A DNA stretch of 7,863 nucleotides, taken from contig JAFVTJ010000076.1 of assembly GCA_017503305.1 (NCBI GenBank), positions 1 through 7,863 of the forward strand. The letters run 5' to 3'. Made by a program: the position numbers and the translations under genes. Within the stretch, counting starts at the first letter, position 1; every line of letters begins with the position of its first letter. Below, one piece after another: positions 1 to 7,244 of the stretch. This DNA is from Clostridia bacterium (GTDB taxonomy: Bacteria; Bacillota_A; Clostridia; Oscillospirales; Acutalibacteraceae). Below the pieces are notes generated by a model that worked only from the letters and a program-made list of their open reading frames with translations, made no database searches and was not told the DNA's origin.

Positions 1-897
1 GGGTAGGTGGAAATTGGTTATAAGGGCATCCATGCAGGAAAATTTGTAACCGGGATAAATAAAGATGCTTGTATCATCGCAGCATTCTTTAATTTCGCCA
101 TATTTTTGCATTGCGCTTTCAATAGTGCGACAGCTTGTAGTACCAACACAAATAACTCTGCCGCCATTTTGCTTGGTTTTGTTTATAATATCGGCAGTTT
201 CTTTTGGAATAACGTAATGCTCCGAATGCATTTTATGCTCGGTAATGTCTTCAACCTTAACGGGTCTAAAGGTGCCAAGGCCAACGTGCAAAGTAACGTA
301 TGCAATATTAATGCCCTTGTTCTTTAAATCTTCTAACATTTCATTTGTAAAGTGAAGCCCCGCTGTTGGCGCCGCTGCCGAGCCCAATTCCTTAGAATAT
401 ACTGTTTGGTAGCGTTCCTTATCCTCTAATTTTTCCTTAATATAGGGTGGTAAAGGCATTTGACCAACCTTATCGAGCACCGAAAAAAACTCACCCTTAG
501 GGAAAAATTCAACAACGCGGTTGCCGTCGGGCAAAACCTCGCGCACGGTAGCAGTTAATTCTTCCGAAAACTTAAAATTATAGCCTTCCTTCGCCTTTTT
601 ACCGGGGCCCGCTAAACACTCCCAAAGATTAACACCCTTTTGCTTTAATAAAACAAATTCTACAATGGCGCCCGTATCTTCGCGAGTACCAAAAAGACGT
701 GCGGGTAATACCCTTGTATTGTTAAGAACAAGACAGTCCCCCGCATTTAAAAAGTCTGATAAATTATTAAAGCTTGTGTGATTAAGCTCGCCTGTTTGCT
801 TATCCATTACAAGTAAACGAGAGGTGTTTCTAGGCTCTATCGGTGTTTGAGCAATAAGCTCGGGTGGTAAATCATAAAAAAAATCACTTGTTTTCAT
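1..897 (-). CDS. queA: S-adenosylmethionine:tRNA ribosyltransferase-isomerase, 3'-truncated by window edge
   Basis: QueA transfers and isomerises the ribose of S-adenosylmethionine onto 7-aminomethyl-7-deazaguanine in the tRNA wobble position, giving epoxyqueuosine; it is cytoplasmic. The frame is open from the ATG at 897 to base 1, giving 299 residues. The family is about 340 aa, so roughly 40 C-terminal residues lie outside the window. Family blocks seen in order are [17 protein letters not shown] (about 14-30), [18 protein letters not shown] (53-70), [15 protein letters not shown] (170-184), [13 protein letters not shown] (201-213), HSEHY (224-228), GTTSCRTIE (252-260) and TNFHLP (294-299) at the very edge. 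A GTGGGAG ribosome site (903-909) lies 5 nt before the start. It is divergent from asd. I see no frameshift or missing block in the visible part. Confidence 0.95.
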   Translation of the reverse strand, partial: MKTSDFFYDLPPELIAQTPIEPRNTSRLLVMDKQTGELNHTSFNNLSDFLNAGDCLVLNNTRVLPARLFGTREDTGAIVEFVLLKQKGVNLWECLAGPGKKAKEGYNFKFSEELTATVREVLPDGNRVVEFFPKGEFFSVLDKVGQMPLPPYIKEKLEDKERYQTVYSKELGSAAAPTAGLHFTNEMLEDLKNKGINIAYVTLHVGLGTFRPVKVEDITEHKMHSEHYVIPKETADIINKTKQNGGRVICVGTTSCRTIESAMQKYGEIKECCDDTSIFIYPGYKFSCMDALITNFHLP

Positions 898-916
898 AAA
901 AACTCCCACAAAAAAT

Positions 917-945
917 TTGACAAACCATTCCTATAATGGTATTAT
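917..945 (+). promoter_or_regulatory. Predicted sigma-A promoter of asd-dapA-dapB
   Basis: A perfect TTGACA (917-922) is followed after 17 nt by TATTAT (940-945, one mismatch to TATAAT). The expected start is near 952, giving an asd leader of about 69 nt. The spacer holds the inverted repeat described separately. A second TATAAT at 976-981 has no usable -35 at 17 nt, so I prefer this one. Confidence 0.65.
924..940. promoter_or_regulatory. Inverted repeat inside the asd promoter, possible operator
   Basis: ACCATT (924-929) and AATGGT (935-940) are perfect inverted copies separated by 5 nt (CCTAT). The dyad fills the spacer of the asd promoter, touches the first base of its -10, and lies in the predicted 5' leader of queA. 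A dimeric regulator bound here could affect both genes. The arms are only 6 bp, so chance is possible, and no cognate regulator is encoded nearby. Confidence 0.35.
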
Positions 946-966
946 TTATTAGTATATTTAATATAT

Positions 967-995
967 ATTATATTGTATAATGTTTAATATATCAA
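967..995 (-). promoter_or_regulatory. Predicted sigma-A promoter of queA
   Basis: On the minus strand, TTGATA (995-990, one mismatch to TTGACA) is followed after exactly 17 nt by a perfect TATAAT (972-967). The expected start is near 960, giving a queA leader of about 60 nt. This promoter lies nearer to asd than to queA, so its transcript must run across the asd promoter. The region is very AT-rich, so chance matches to -10 boxes are easy; the -35 and the exact 17-nt spacing are what support the call. Confidence 0.6.
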
Positions 996-1020
996 GCACA
1001 TTTTGAAAGGATTGTTTAAA

Positions 1021-2100
1021 ATGAAAAAATTCAACGTTGGTATTATCGGTGCTACAGGTATGGTTGGTCAACGCTTTGCGTTACTTTTAGAAAACCACCC
1101 TTGGTTTAACGTTACTGCCCTTGCTGCAAGTTCAAACTCAGCAAATAAGTCTTATAAAGACGCCGTTGGCAGTCGTTGGGCTATGACTTCTCCCATGCCC
1201 GAAAAGTTTGCGGACATGACAGTTTTAGATGCCGAAAAGGATATTGAAACAATCGTTGCAAACGTTGACTTCGTATTTTGCGCCGTTAATATGAAAAAGG
1301 ACGAAATTAAGGCTTTGGAAGAAAAATATGCAAAGCACGAATGTCCTGTAATTTCTAATAACTCGGCTCACCGCTTTACCGATGATGTTCCTATGATTAT
1401 TCCCGAAATCAATGCCGACCATGCCGAAATTATCGCTTCTCAAAGAGAACGCCTCGGCACAAAGCGTGGCTTCATCGCAGTTAAGTCCAACTGTTCACTC
1501 CAAAGCTACGTTCCCGCACTCTATCCGCTTGACAAGTTCGGTGTTGACAAGGTTCTCGTTTGCACATATCAAGCAATTTCTGGCGCAGGCAAAACCTTTG
1601 ACCGTTGGCCCGAAATGATTGACAACGTTATCCCCTACATTGGCGGCGAAGAAGAAAAGAGCGAAAAAGAACCTCTTAAGATTTGGGGTAAAATTGAAAA
1701 CGGCAAAATCGTACCTAGCGATAGTCCTAAGTTTACTGCTCAATGCTTGCGCGTTCCCGTTTCTGACGGCCATATGGCAGCAGTTTACGTGTCCTTTAAG
1801 AATAAGCCCTCTAAGGAAGAAATTTTAAAGGTTTGGGAAGAATTCAAGGGCGATCCGCAGGATTTAGAACTCCCGCTCGCACCCAAGCAATTCCTCCACT
1901 ATTTCACTGAAGATAACATGCCTCAAACCAAGCTTGCACGCGACCTTGAAAAAGGTATGGCTGTATCTATTGGCAGACTTCGCGAAGACAGCCAATATGA
2001 TTATAAATTTGTATGTGTATCCCACAATACTTTAAGGGGTGCCGCAGGAGGTGCTGTTTTACTCGCTGAATTACTTTGTGCTAAAGGTTATATGGACTAA
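1021..2100 (+). CDS. asd: Aspartate-semialdehyde dehydrogenase, archaeal/fungal-type subfamily
   Basis: This enzyme reduces L-4-aspartyl phosphate to aspartate semialdehyde with NADPH, the branch point to lysine/diaminopimelate, threonine and methionine. The protein is 359 aa. The N-terminal nucleotide-binding loop is GATGMVGQ (10-17). The catalytic cysteine is Cys158 in KSNCSLQ. The conserved TYQAISGAG segment follows, then RVPVSDGH with Arg244 (substrate) and the acid/base His251. The length and the SNCSLQ and RVPVxxGH contexts fit the archaeal/fungal-like class rather than the E. coli class. A TTG at 1003 would add six residues, but then the AAAGGA ribosome site (1006-1011) would be inside the gene, so I take the ATG at 1021. 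It is first in the operon, with dapA 20 nt downstream. Confidence 0.96.
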   Translation: MKKFNVGIIGATGMVGQRFALLLENHPWFNVTALAASSNSANKSYKDAVGSRWAMTSPMPEKFADMTVLDAEKDIETIVANVDFVFCAVNMKKDEIKALEEKYAKHECPVISNNSAHRFTDDVPMIIPEINADHAEIIASQRERLGTKRGFIAVKSNCSLQSYVPALYPLDKFGVDKVLVCTYQAISGAGKTFDRWPEMIDNVIPYIGGEEEKSEKEPLKIWGKIENGKIVPSDSPKFTAQCLRVPVSDGHMAAVYVSFKNKPSKEEILKVWEEFKGDPQDLELPLAPKQFLHYFTEDNMPQTKLARDLEKGMAVSIGRLREDSQYDYKFVCVSHNTLRGAAGGAVLLAELLCAKGYMD

Positions 2101-2120
2101 TTCTTTTTTGGAGTGATTGT

Positions 2121-3008
2121 TTGAAGCCATGCATTTTCAAAGGCTGTGCTACCGCCCTTGTGACGCCAATGCACGCCGACGGAAGTGTAAATTACGATTG
2201 TCTTAAAGAACTTGTAAACACCCAAATTGACCGCGGTATAGACGCGCTTGTCGCCTGCGGTACTACGGGCGAAAAATCAACTTTGAGATATGAAGAGCAC
2301 CTAAAAGTTATAGAAGTTACAGTAAAATCTGCCAAAGGCAGAGTGCCTGTTATTGCGGGTACGGGAAGTAACGATACTGTCTACTCGGTGGAGCTTTGTC
2401 GCGATGCCGAAGCTTTGGGGGCCGATGCGCTTTTAATGGTAACTCCCTATTATAATAAAACCTCACAAAAGGGCCTAGTAGAACATTACAACTACATTGC
2501 CGACCGTGTGAGTAAGCCCATTATTCTTTACAACGTGCCGTCGCGCACGGGGGTTAATATCAAACCCCAAACCTATAAAGAATTATCAAAGTTAGAAAAA
2601 ATTGTAGCGGTAAAAGAAGCATCGGGCGATATTTCGCAAATTGCCGAAATTAAGCACCTTTGCCAAGACGATTTGTGGATATATTCAGGTAACGATGACC
2701 AAACCGTGCCTGTGTTATCCCTGGGCGGCGCGGGTGTAATATCGGTAGCATCGAATATTTTACCTACCGCTTTTCACGATATTTGTTTTGAATATTTGAA
2801 GGGTAATACCGAAAAATCTCGCCAAATTTTCGATTTCTATTTTGGTCTTTTAAAGGCACTATTTTTGGATGTAAACCCCGTGCCTTTAAAGACTGCTATG
2901 AATATTTTAGGGCAAAAGGTTGGTCCTTGCCGACTGCCGCTTTACCCAATGGATAACCAAAATATTGAAGTTTTAAAAAACGCACTTAAAAACTGCAACC
3001 TAATTTAA
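2121..3008 (+). CDS. dapA: 4-hydroxy-tetrahydrodipicolinate synthase
   Basis: DapA condenses pyruvate with aspartate semialdehyde to hydroxy-tetrahydrodipicolinate, the first committed step to diaminopimelate and lysine, in the cytoplasm. The 295-aa length is typical of this class I aldolase TIM barrel. Active-site residues can be read directly: Thr48-Thr49 in CGTTGE, Tyr111 in PYYNKTSQ, Tyr137 and Arg142 in LYNVPSRTG, and the Schiff-base Lys165 in VAVKEASGD. These correspond to E. coli Thr44/45, Tyr107, Tyr133, Arg138 and Lys161. The start is TTG, with GGAGTG (2110-2115) at good spacing. The next in-frame ATG falls after the conserved N-terminal TALVTP segment, so TTG is the real start. dapB follows after 19 nt. 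Confidence 0.97.
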   Translation: MKPCIFKGCATALVTPMHADGSVNYDCLKELVNTQIDRGIDALVACGTTGEKSTLRYEEHLKVIEVTVKSAKGRVPVIAGTGSNDTVYSVELCRDAEALGADALLMVTPYYNKTSQKGLVEHYNYIADRVSKPIILYNVPSRTGVNIKPQTYKELSKLEKIVAVKEASGDISQIAEIKHLCQDDLWIYSGNDDQTVPVLSLGGAGVISVASNILPTAFHDICFEYLKGNTEKSRQIFDFYFGLLKALFLDVNPVPLKTAMNILGQKVGPCRLPLYPMDNQNIEVLKNALKNCNLI

Positions 3009-3027
3009 ATTTAATGGATGTGAAAAA

Positions 3028-3783
3028 ATGATTAAAGCAATACTTGTTGGTGCAAGTGGTAAAATGGGTAACAACATTTGCGAATGTGCCGAAAACGATG
3101 CAGATCTTAAAATTGTTTGCGGTGTAGATAAATTTAATAACGGCAAAAGCTTCCCCGTGTTCCCCACCTTTGAGGAAATTAACCTAGACGCTGACGTTTT
3201 AATTGATTTTTCAAACGTTTCGCTGCTTGACGATTTGCTCGAATTTGCAACCAAAAAGAAAATGCCCGTTGTTATTGCTACAACCGGCTATTCGGAGAAC
3301 CAAATTGAAAAAATTAAAGCCGCATCAAAAGAAATTCCTGTGTTTTTCACCTTTAATATGTCAATAGGCGTTAATTTACTTTGCACCTTGGCAAAAAAGG
3401 CGGCAAGTATTTTAGGTGACGGCTTTGACGTGGAAATTATTGAAAAACACCACAACCAAAAGATAGATGCTCCTTCAGGCACTGCTATAATGCTTGGCAA
3501 TGCCATAAACAGCGTTTTTGATGACAAATACACCTACGAGTATGACCGCCATTCAAAACGCGCAAAGCGCCCCAAAAACGAAATTGGTTTTCATTCGGTG
3601 CGTGGCGGTACAATTGTTGGCGAGCACGACGTTATTTTTGCCGGTCGCGACGAGGTTGTAACACTTTCACACCAAGCCACATCTAAACAGGTGTTTGCGG
3701 TTGGCGCAATAAGAGCGGCAAAATTCATTAAAGATAAATCCGCCGGTCTTTACGATATGAATAACATTTTAAATTTTGATTAA
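3028..3783 (+). CDS. dapB: 4-hydroxy-tetrahydrodipicolinate reductase
   Basis: DapB reduces the DapA product to tetrahydrodipicolinate with NAD(P)H. The 251-aa protein starts with a dinucleotide-binding loop GASGKMG (8-14). It has ATTGYSE (84-90), and the signature EKHHNQKIDAPSGTA (139-153) with His141 (acid/base, like E. coli His159), Lys145 (like Lys163) and the DAPSGT substrate loop. FHSVRGGTIVGEH (188-200) and the C-terminal domain are complete. The ATG has a modest GGATGTG ribosome site (3016-3022). It is last in the asd-dapA-dapB operon, and a strong hairpin starts 2 nt after its stop. No dapF, dapL or lysA is visible, so the rest of the pathway must lie elsewhere. Confidence 0.97.
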   Translation: MIKAILVGASGKMGNNICECAENDADLKIVCGVDKFNNGKSFPVFPTFEEINLDADVLIDFSNVSLLDDLLEFATKKKMPVVIATTGYSENQIEKIKAASKEIPVFFTFNMSIGVNLLCTLAKKAASILGDGFDVEIIEKHHNQKIDAPSGTAIMLGNAINSVFDDKYTYEYDRHSKRAKRPKNEIGFHSVRGGTIVGEHDVIFAGRDEVVTLSHQATSKQVFAVGAIRAAKFIKDKSAGLYDMNNILNFD

Positions 3784-3784
3784 A

Positions 3785-3816
3785 AAAAGTCGTCAGTTAA
3801 AAAACTGACGGCTTTT
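3785..3816 (+). terminator. Rho-independent terminator of the lysine operon
   Basis: A 14-bp stem with one G-U pair (AAAAGTCGTCAGTT against AACTGACGGCTTTT) closes an AAAA loop (3799-3802). The core is the perfect 8-bp pair CGTCAGTT/AACTGACG, and the 3' arm ends in TTTT. It sits right after the dapB stop and separates the operon from the DUF378 gene. Confidence 0.9.
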
Positions 3817-3874
3817 CTGCATATTTTTAAAACTTGCGGTAATGATATTAACAACCAAAAGGAGTTGATTTAAA

Positions 3875-4081
3875 ATGTTTGATAAAATTTGTTTAATTTT
3901 AGTAATCATCGGCGCGCTTAACTGGGGTCTTGTGGGTCTTTTCAGTTTCGACCTTGTGGCGTGGGCATTCGGCGGTAGTACAGCAATTATCAGCCGAATA
4001 ATCTACACTGTAATCGCCCTTGCAGGTGTTTGGTGTATTTCCCTACTCTTCCGCAGAAATTCTTGCTGTAACGATGAATAA
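3875..4081 (+). CDS. DUF378 family small membrane protein (YuzA-like)
   Basis: This 68-aa protein has two membrane segments (about 5-29 and 40-59) joined by a short loop around AFGGSTA, and a polar tail RRNSCCNDE. The segment IIGALNWGLVGLFSFDLV (11-28) is the hallmark of the DUF378 family, which includes Bacillus YuzA; the RIIYTVIALAGVW stretch also fits. The molecular function of the family is unknown to me. The ribosome site AAGGAG (3859-3864) lies 10 nt before the ATG and is one of the strongest in the window, suggesting good expression. It is flanked by hairpins on both sides and so is probably monocistronic, although I could not find a convincing promoter in the short upstream gap. The CC pair in the tail could be a metal or modification site, but that is speculation. 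Confidence 0.88.
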   Translation: MFDKICLILVIIGALNWGLVGLFSFDLVAWAFGGSTAIISRIIYTVIALAGVWCISLLFRRNSCCNDE

Positions 4082-4084
4082 CAC

Positions 4085-4114
4085 TAAAGGCAGAGGTTAG
4101 CGCTTCTGCCTTTA
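4085..4114. terminator. Probable terminator of the DUF378 gene, possibly bidirectional
   Basis: TAAAGGCAGAGG (4085-4096) pairs with CTTCTGCCTTTA (4103-4114), with one G-U pair and a 6-nt loop. On the plus strand it is followed by T-rich DNA (TTTAAATTTATAAAT) rather than a clean T run. It lies 3 nt after the DUF378 stop and about 37 nt beyond the stop of the leftward lipoprotein gene, so it can serve both convergent transcripts. Confidence 0.65.
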
Positions 4115-4151
4115 AATTTATAAATATTTATTAAATTTTAAAGTCTATGAT

Positions 4152-5336
4152 TCATTTTAACCTATAATTATTAATTACATAACAAAGGTATTTGCCGTCG
4201 TAATCGGGAGCAGTTTCGCAAAATGCAAAGCTTTTTTCGTTATCGGTGTTAGAATACGACACGTCTTCAAGTGGACAAATGGTTGCTACCGTGTTATTTT
4301 TCATATTATAGGCATAAAGTTTTTCACAATCGCAAAATACTAAAACATCACCTATAATTTCGCAAATTGTACCAAAGCTTGCACAATTGCAAATTTCTTC
4401 GGCTTCACGTTTATAAATAAGCTTACAGCTGTCGTCCGCATAATCATAAACCGCTATATCATAGCTATCCACCAAAAGCAAACGACTGCCGAAAATTTTA
4501 CAGGTCAAACCGTATGGGTCCCTTACGTTAAGGCTGGCTTGTGATACAATTTTTTTGCTTTCTACGTCTTCAAATATCAATTTACCGCCTACTTTATCGT
4601 GGGTAACGTAATAGTTATTTTTAACATCCTTAATCGGTACAACGGTATTTTGAGTATGAACACCGTCTATGACTACACATATTTCTTCTTTAGTTGAAAA
4701 ATCGCAAAATATTATGTCACATTTATCGTACAGCTCGTCGTTTTTACCCATTAAATTTAATTGCGTTGCACCTGTAATTGAAATATAATCACCACAAGGT
4801 CTATAAATCGGTTTTTGGGATGAATTAATTTGATTAAGGCATATAAAAGTTTTGGCTTTTGGGTCGTACTTCATAAGCTTATGCAGATTATCTAATGAAA
4901 AATCGTAAGCGTAAAAGAATAAACAACCGTTATGCTCGAATAAGGATGAAATTTCACTTGCAGTATATAGCTCAATTTGTTTTTCACCTTCGAGCTTATA
5001 AAGATGTGCTCTTTCATCAATATCATCTCTGATAACCGCCGCATATACTTCGCCGTTTACAACCGCAATTTTCGGTGGGGTTTGTGATACGGCTTCAATT
5101 TTAAATTTTTCAACTTCGAACATATCATTAGTTTCAACTGTTTGCGCTGTTGAAATCAAATCCGAAGCCGAGCGTGTGTCGTTATAGCCTATATTCTCGA
5201 AGGTATGTAAATTTAAGGTGAAATTATCCTTTGCGGTTGCCGTATAAACCTTTACTTTGCCTGTGTCATTACGTCCTTGGCAAGAACATAAAAACAGCAT
5301 TGCTAAAGCAATAAAAAGCGAAATTATTTTTTTCAT
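4152..5336 (-). CDS. Cysteine-rich putative lipoprotein, unknown function
   Basis: The 394-aa protein begins with a lipoprotein signal peptide: MKK, a hydrophobic core (4-16) and the lipobox LCSC, with Cys19 as the expected lipidated residue. It should be exported and anchored on the outer face of the membrane. I recognise no catalytic family. The body (about 85-390) alternates short hydrophobic strands with turns such as VNGEVYAAVI (93-102), FGSRLLLVDSYDIAVYDY (282-299) and GDVLVFCDCEKLYAYNM (329-345). That pattern suggests a beta-propeller or similar all-beta sensor domain; this is inference. Sixteen cysteines follow the lipidated one, including CNC (316-318) and CDC (335-337), unusually many for an exported protein. 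The ribosome site GAAAGGATG lies just upstream of the ATG. The gene follows the 597-aa lipoprotein gene in the same direction after a 114-bp gap. Confidence 0.8.
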   Translation of the reverse strand: MKKIISLFIALAMLFLCSCQGRNDTGKVKVYTATAKDNFTLNLHTFENIGYNDTRSASDLISTAQTVETNDMFEVEKFKIEAVSQTPPKIAVVNGEVYAAVIRDDIDERAHLYKLEGEKQIELYTASEISSLFEHNGCLFFYAYDFSLDNLHKLMKYDPKAKTFICLNQINSSQKPIYRPCGDYISITGATQLNLMGKNDELYDKCDIIFCDFSTKEEICVVIDGVHTQNTVVPIKDVKNNYYVTHDKVGGKLIFEDVESKKIVSQASLNVRDPYGLTCKIFGSRLLLVDSYDIAVYDYADDSCKLIYKREAEEICNCASFGTICEIIGDVLVFCDCEKLYAYNMKNNTVATICPLEDVSYSNTDNEKSFAFCETAPDYDGKYLCYVINNYRLK

Positions 5337-5450
5337 TTTAGCATCCTTTCACGTCATTATTTATTAAATAGTTTATTCCCTTATTGAACTTATAGTCGCA
5401 TTTATTTTTGCGAGATAATGTGAACATTATCCCCTGCCTTTAAAATTACC
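5337..5450 (-). promoter_or_regulatory. Intergenic region between the two lipoprotein genes with operator-like palindrome at 5414-5431
   Basis: The palindrome GATAATGTGAACATTATC (5414-5431) has perfect 8-bp arms around a 2-nt centre. It directly abuts a second dyad, TCGCA (5396-5400) against TGCGA (5409-5413), with an 8-nt T-rich spacer. Neither has a following T run on the minus strand, so a terminator is unlikely, and an operator for a dimeric regulator fits better. The gap is long enough for a promoter of the downstream lipoprotein gene; TATAAG-like and TTTAAT-like -10 boxes exist, but no good -35 matches. Confidence 0.45.
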
Positions 5451-7244
5451 CTAATTTTCATAAATAAACAACGCAGGCATTCGGCTAACGTTTTCAGGGA
5501 ATCTTAAATCCCAAATGTTTTCGCCTTCACACACCGAGCCCGAAATTATTATATTGCCATTAGGCAGCATAATTGAATCAGACGGTCTATTATCAAATTC
5601 GAGTCTGTAAATATTTCTATGAATTTCCTTACCCTTTTTATCGTCAACAATCAAGGTATTAACCGAGTATACCGTGTCTCCATCGCTGCCTTCGGTAATC
5701 TGTTGGCAAGGATATTTCGACTGCAAGCCATCAAAATAATTCGAATAACCCACTACGTAAACCTTGTCGCCTTTAAGATGGATGCCATAAACTGTGTCTT
5801 CGCCGCGACCGCTGTTTGAAAACGCAATTTTATACTTAATTTCGCCGTTTTTATCTAATTTAACAAGCATTCTACGTGAATAACACCAATCAGCATAGGG
5901 CTTAGGCCAAAAATTGTCTGAACCGTCCCAATTTGTAGCTACTGCAACGTAAAAATTGCCCTTTTCATCAATAGTGGCTTCTTCTATCCAATCTTTACCG
6001 CCGCCACCAAAGGTTTTAATCCAATCGAGTTCTCTTTCGGCTGAAAAATGCAAAATTGCCGCATCAATATCATTTGAAGACTTATAATTCTTTTCAACTA
6101 AGGGGAAATTTTTTGCCAAGGATTCATCACAGGCAGTGGTTAAGTAAAATCCGCCGTTACCATCCGGAATTATATCCGGGTCAAGTGGGTCTACCGACTT
6201 CATTGACTGCACCTTTTCAATAAAATTGCCGTTTTTATCTATGTAGCTTAAGTTAAGATGATTTTCGTTAGGATCATCACGCGACAAAAACAAAACTGCA
6301 TAGCAATCGGGCGAAATTTCCTCTACATCCTTTATAAAGCTTGTCAAAGCGACATCTTCGTATTTACCCGTCCACTCAACTTCAAAATTTTTATTAAGCT
6401 TTTTAATATAGGGATTATAGTTAACACCCGCAATAAATCCGCCATCACTCGTTGGGGTTAGAAGATTAAAAGCATCATTAGGCGAGCACTTGTACTCATT
6501 CCTCAAACTTCCGTTTTTATCAAAAACGCGAATTATAGAAAAAGCATTCTCGTCATCCAAAATTTCTCCCGTGGTTAAAAACCCGCCGTTTTTAAGAGGA
6601 GTTAATGAGCCATACCAACCGGTAATATCCTTTGCGTTATATTTAACCGTTGGCAAAACATTCTTCGTTGTGGGCTTTATTTGCTCTTCATTTTTAGGTG
6701 GTTGTGGGCAAATTGTCGGGCCATCGCTACTTGTGTTGCCCGTGTCGCTTTTGCTCGAAGTATCTTCACTTTCGGTTTTATCGGTATCATTAGACTTTTT
6801 ATACTTACCTAACAGTGCTTCAAGGCGCGCCTTGTTAAGAATAACATTTTCATTTGCCGTATAAACCAAGAAAGTGCGCTTGGTCAAATCGCTATTGCCG
6901 TCCATAACAGGCTCAACCAATTTGCCGTCCTCTAATAAATATAAAACCGTATCTTCGGTAATTTTTATTAAAACTGCTTTGGTCATATCCACCATGGTTG
7001 CAAACTCATCCATACGAATTTCTCGTTCGCAATAATATTTTGTTAAAAATTCAAAATCCTTTTTATCGGTAATAATTGTTCCCTTTTTGGTGGCATTGGT
7101 CGAAACTTCAATAGCCTCAACCTTTGGCAAGCTGATATACTGCGGTTTTTCGGACGTAATATCACTATTTGTATCACCCGACTTGCAACCACAAAGGGAT
7201 AACAAAAACACACATACTAAAACTATTGCAATTATCTTTTTCAT
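5451..7244 (-). CDS. Lipoprotein with small N-terminal domain, Ser/Thr/Asp linker and predicted seven-bladed beta-propeller
   Basis: The 597-aa protein has a lipoprotein signal peptide with lipobox LCGC (lipidated Cys20). A compact N-terminal domain (about 40-146) is followed by a low-complexity linker rich in Ser, Thr, Asp, Lys (150-176) and then a Pro-rich stretch (177-198). The rest (about 205-597) shows seven spaced strands of one type: GGFLTTG (220), GGFIAGV (268), CYAVLFLS (314), GGFYLTTA (364), GNFYVAVAT (429), DKVYVVGY (493) and GNIIISGS (563). Partner turns such as FDKNGSL, IDKNGNF and LDKNGEI lie between them. The segment WIKTFGGGGKDW (408-419) resembles SBBP-type propeller repeats. 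I infer a seven-bladed propeller displayed outside the membrane, for binding rather than catalysis; no catalytic motif was seen. Its ATG overlaps the stop of the upstream membrane protein gene (ATGA), implying coupling. Confidence 0.8.
   Translation of the reverse strand: MKKIIAIVLVCVFLLSLCGCKSGDTNSDITSEKPQYISLPKVEAIEVSTNATKKGTIITDKKDFEFLTKYYCEREIRMDEFATMVDMTKAVLIKITEDTVLYLLEDGKLVEPVMDGNSDLTKRTFLVYTANENVILNKARLEALLGKYKKSNDTDKTESEDTSSKSDTGNTSSDGPTICPQPPKNEEQIKPTTKNVLPTVKYNAKDITGWYGSLTPLKNGGFLTTGEILDDENAFSIIRVFDKNGSLRNEYKCSPNDAFNLLTPTSDGGFIAGVNYNPYIKKLNKNFEVEWTGKYEDVALTSFIKDVEEISPDCYAVLFLSRDDPNENHLNLSYIDKNGNFIEKVQSMKSVDPLDPDIIPDGNGGFYLTTACDESLAKNFPLVEKNYKSSNDIDAAILHFSAERELDWIKTFGGGGKDWIEEATIDEKGNFYVAVATNWDGSDNFWPKPYADWCYSRRMLVKLDKNGEIKYKIAFSNSGRGEDTVYGIHLKGDKVYVVGYSNYFDGLQSKYPCQQITEGSDGDTVYSVNTLIVDDKKGKEIHRNIYRLEFDNRPSDSIMLPNGNIIISGSVCEGENIWDLRFPENVSRMPALFIYEN

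Noticed and set aside
7..327. A 106-codon open frame on the plus strand at the left edge
   Set aside because: It is antisense to queA, which matches its family along the whole stretch; the plus-strand product resembles nothing and has no ribosome site.
957..992. Two copies of TTTAATATAT (957-966 and 983-992) as possible binding sites
   Set aside because: The region is almost pure A/T, so a 10-bp repeat of this composition is weak evidence beyond the promoter elements already called.
1003..1020. TTG start for asd six codons earlier
   Set aside because: The AAAGGA ribosome site lies inside those codons and is correctly spaced from the ATG at 1021; family members begin near this ATG.
5396..5431. 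The paired dyads as an intrinsic terminator of the 597-aa lipoprotein gene
   Set aside because: On the minus strand the stems are AT-rich and followed by A-rich, not T-rich, sequence.
6490..6864. A 124-codon plus-strand frame antisense to the 597-aa lipoprotein gene
   Set aside because: It mirrors the Ser/Thr-rich linker coding region and lacks a ribosome site or family resemblance; the lipoprotein frame has a signal peptide and repeat structure.
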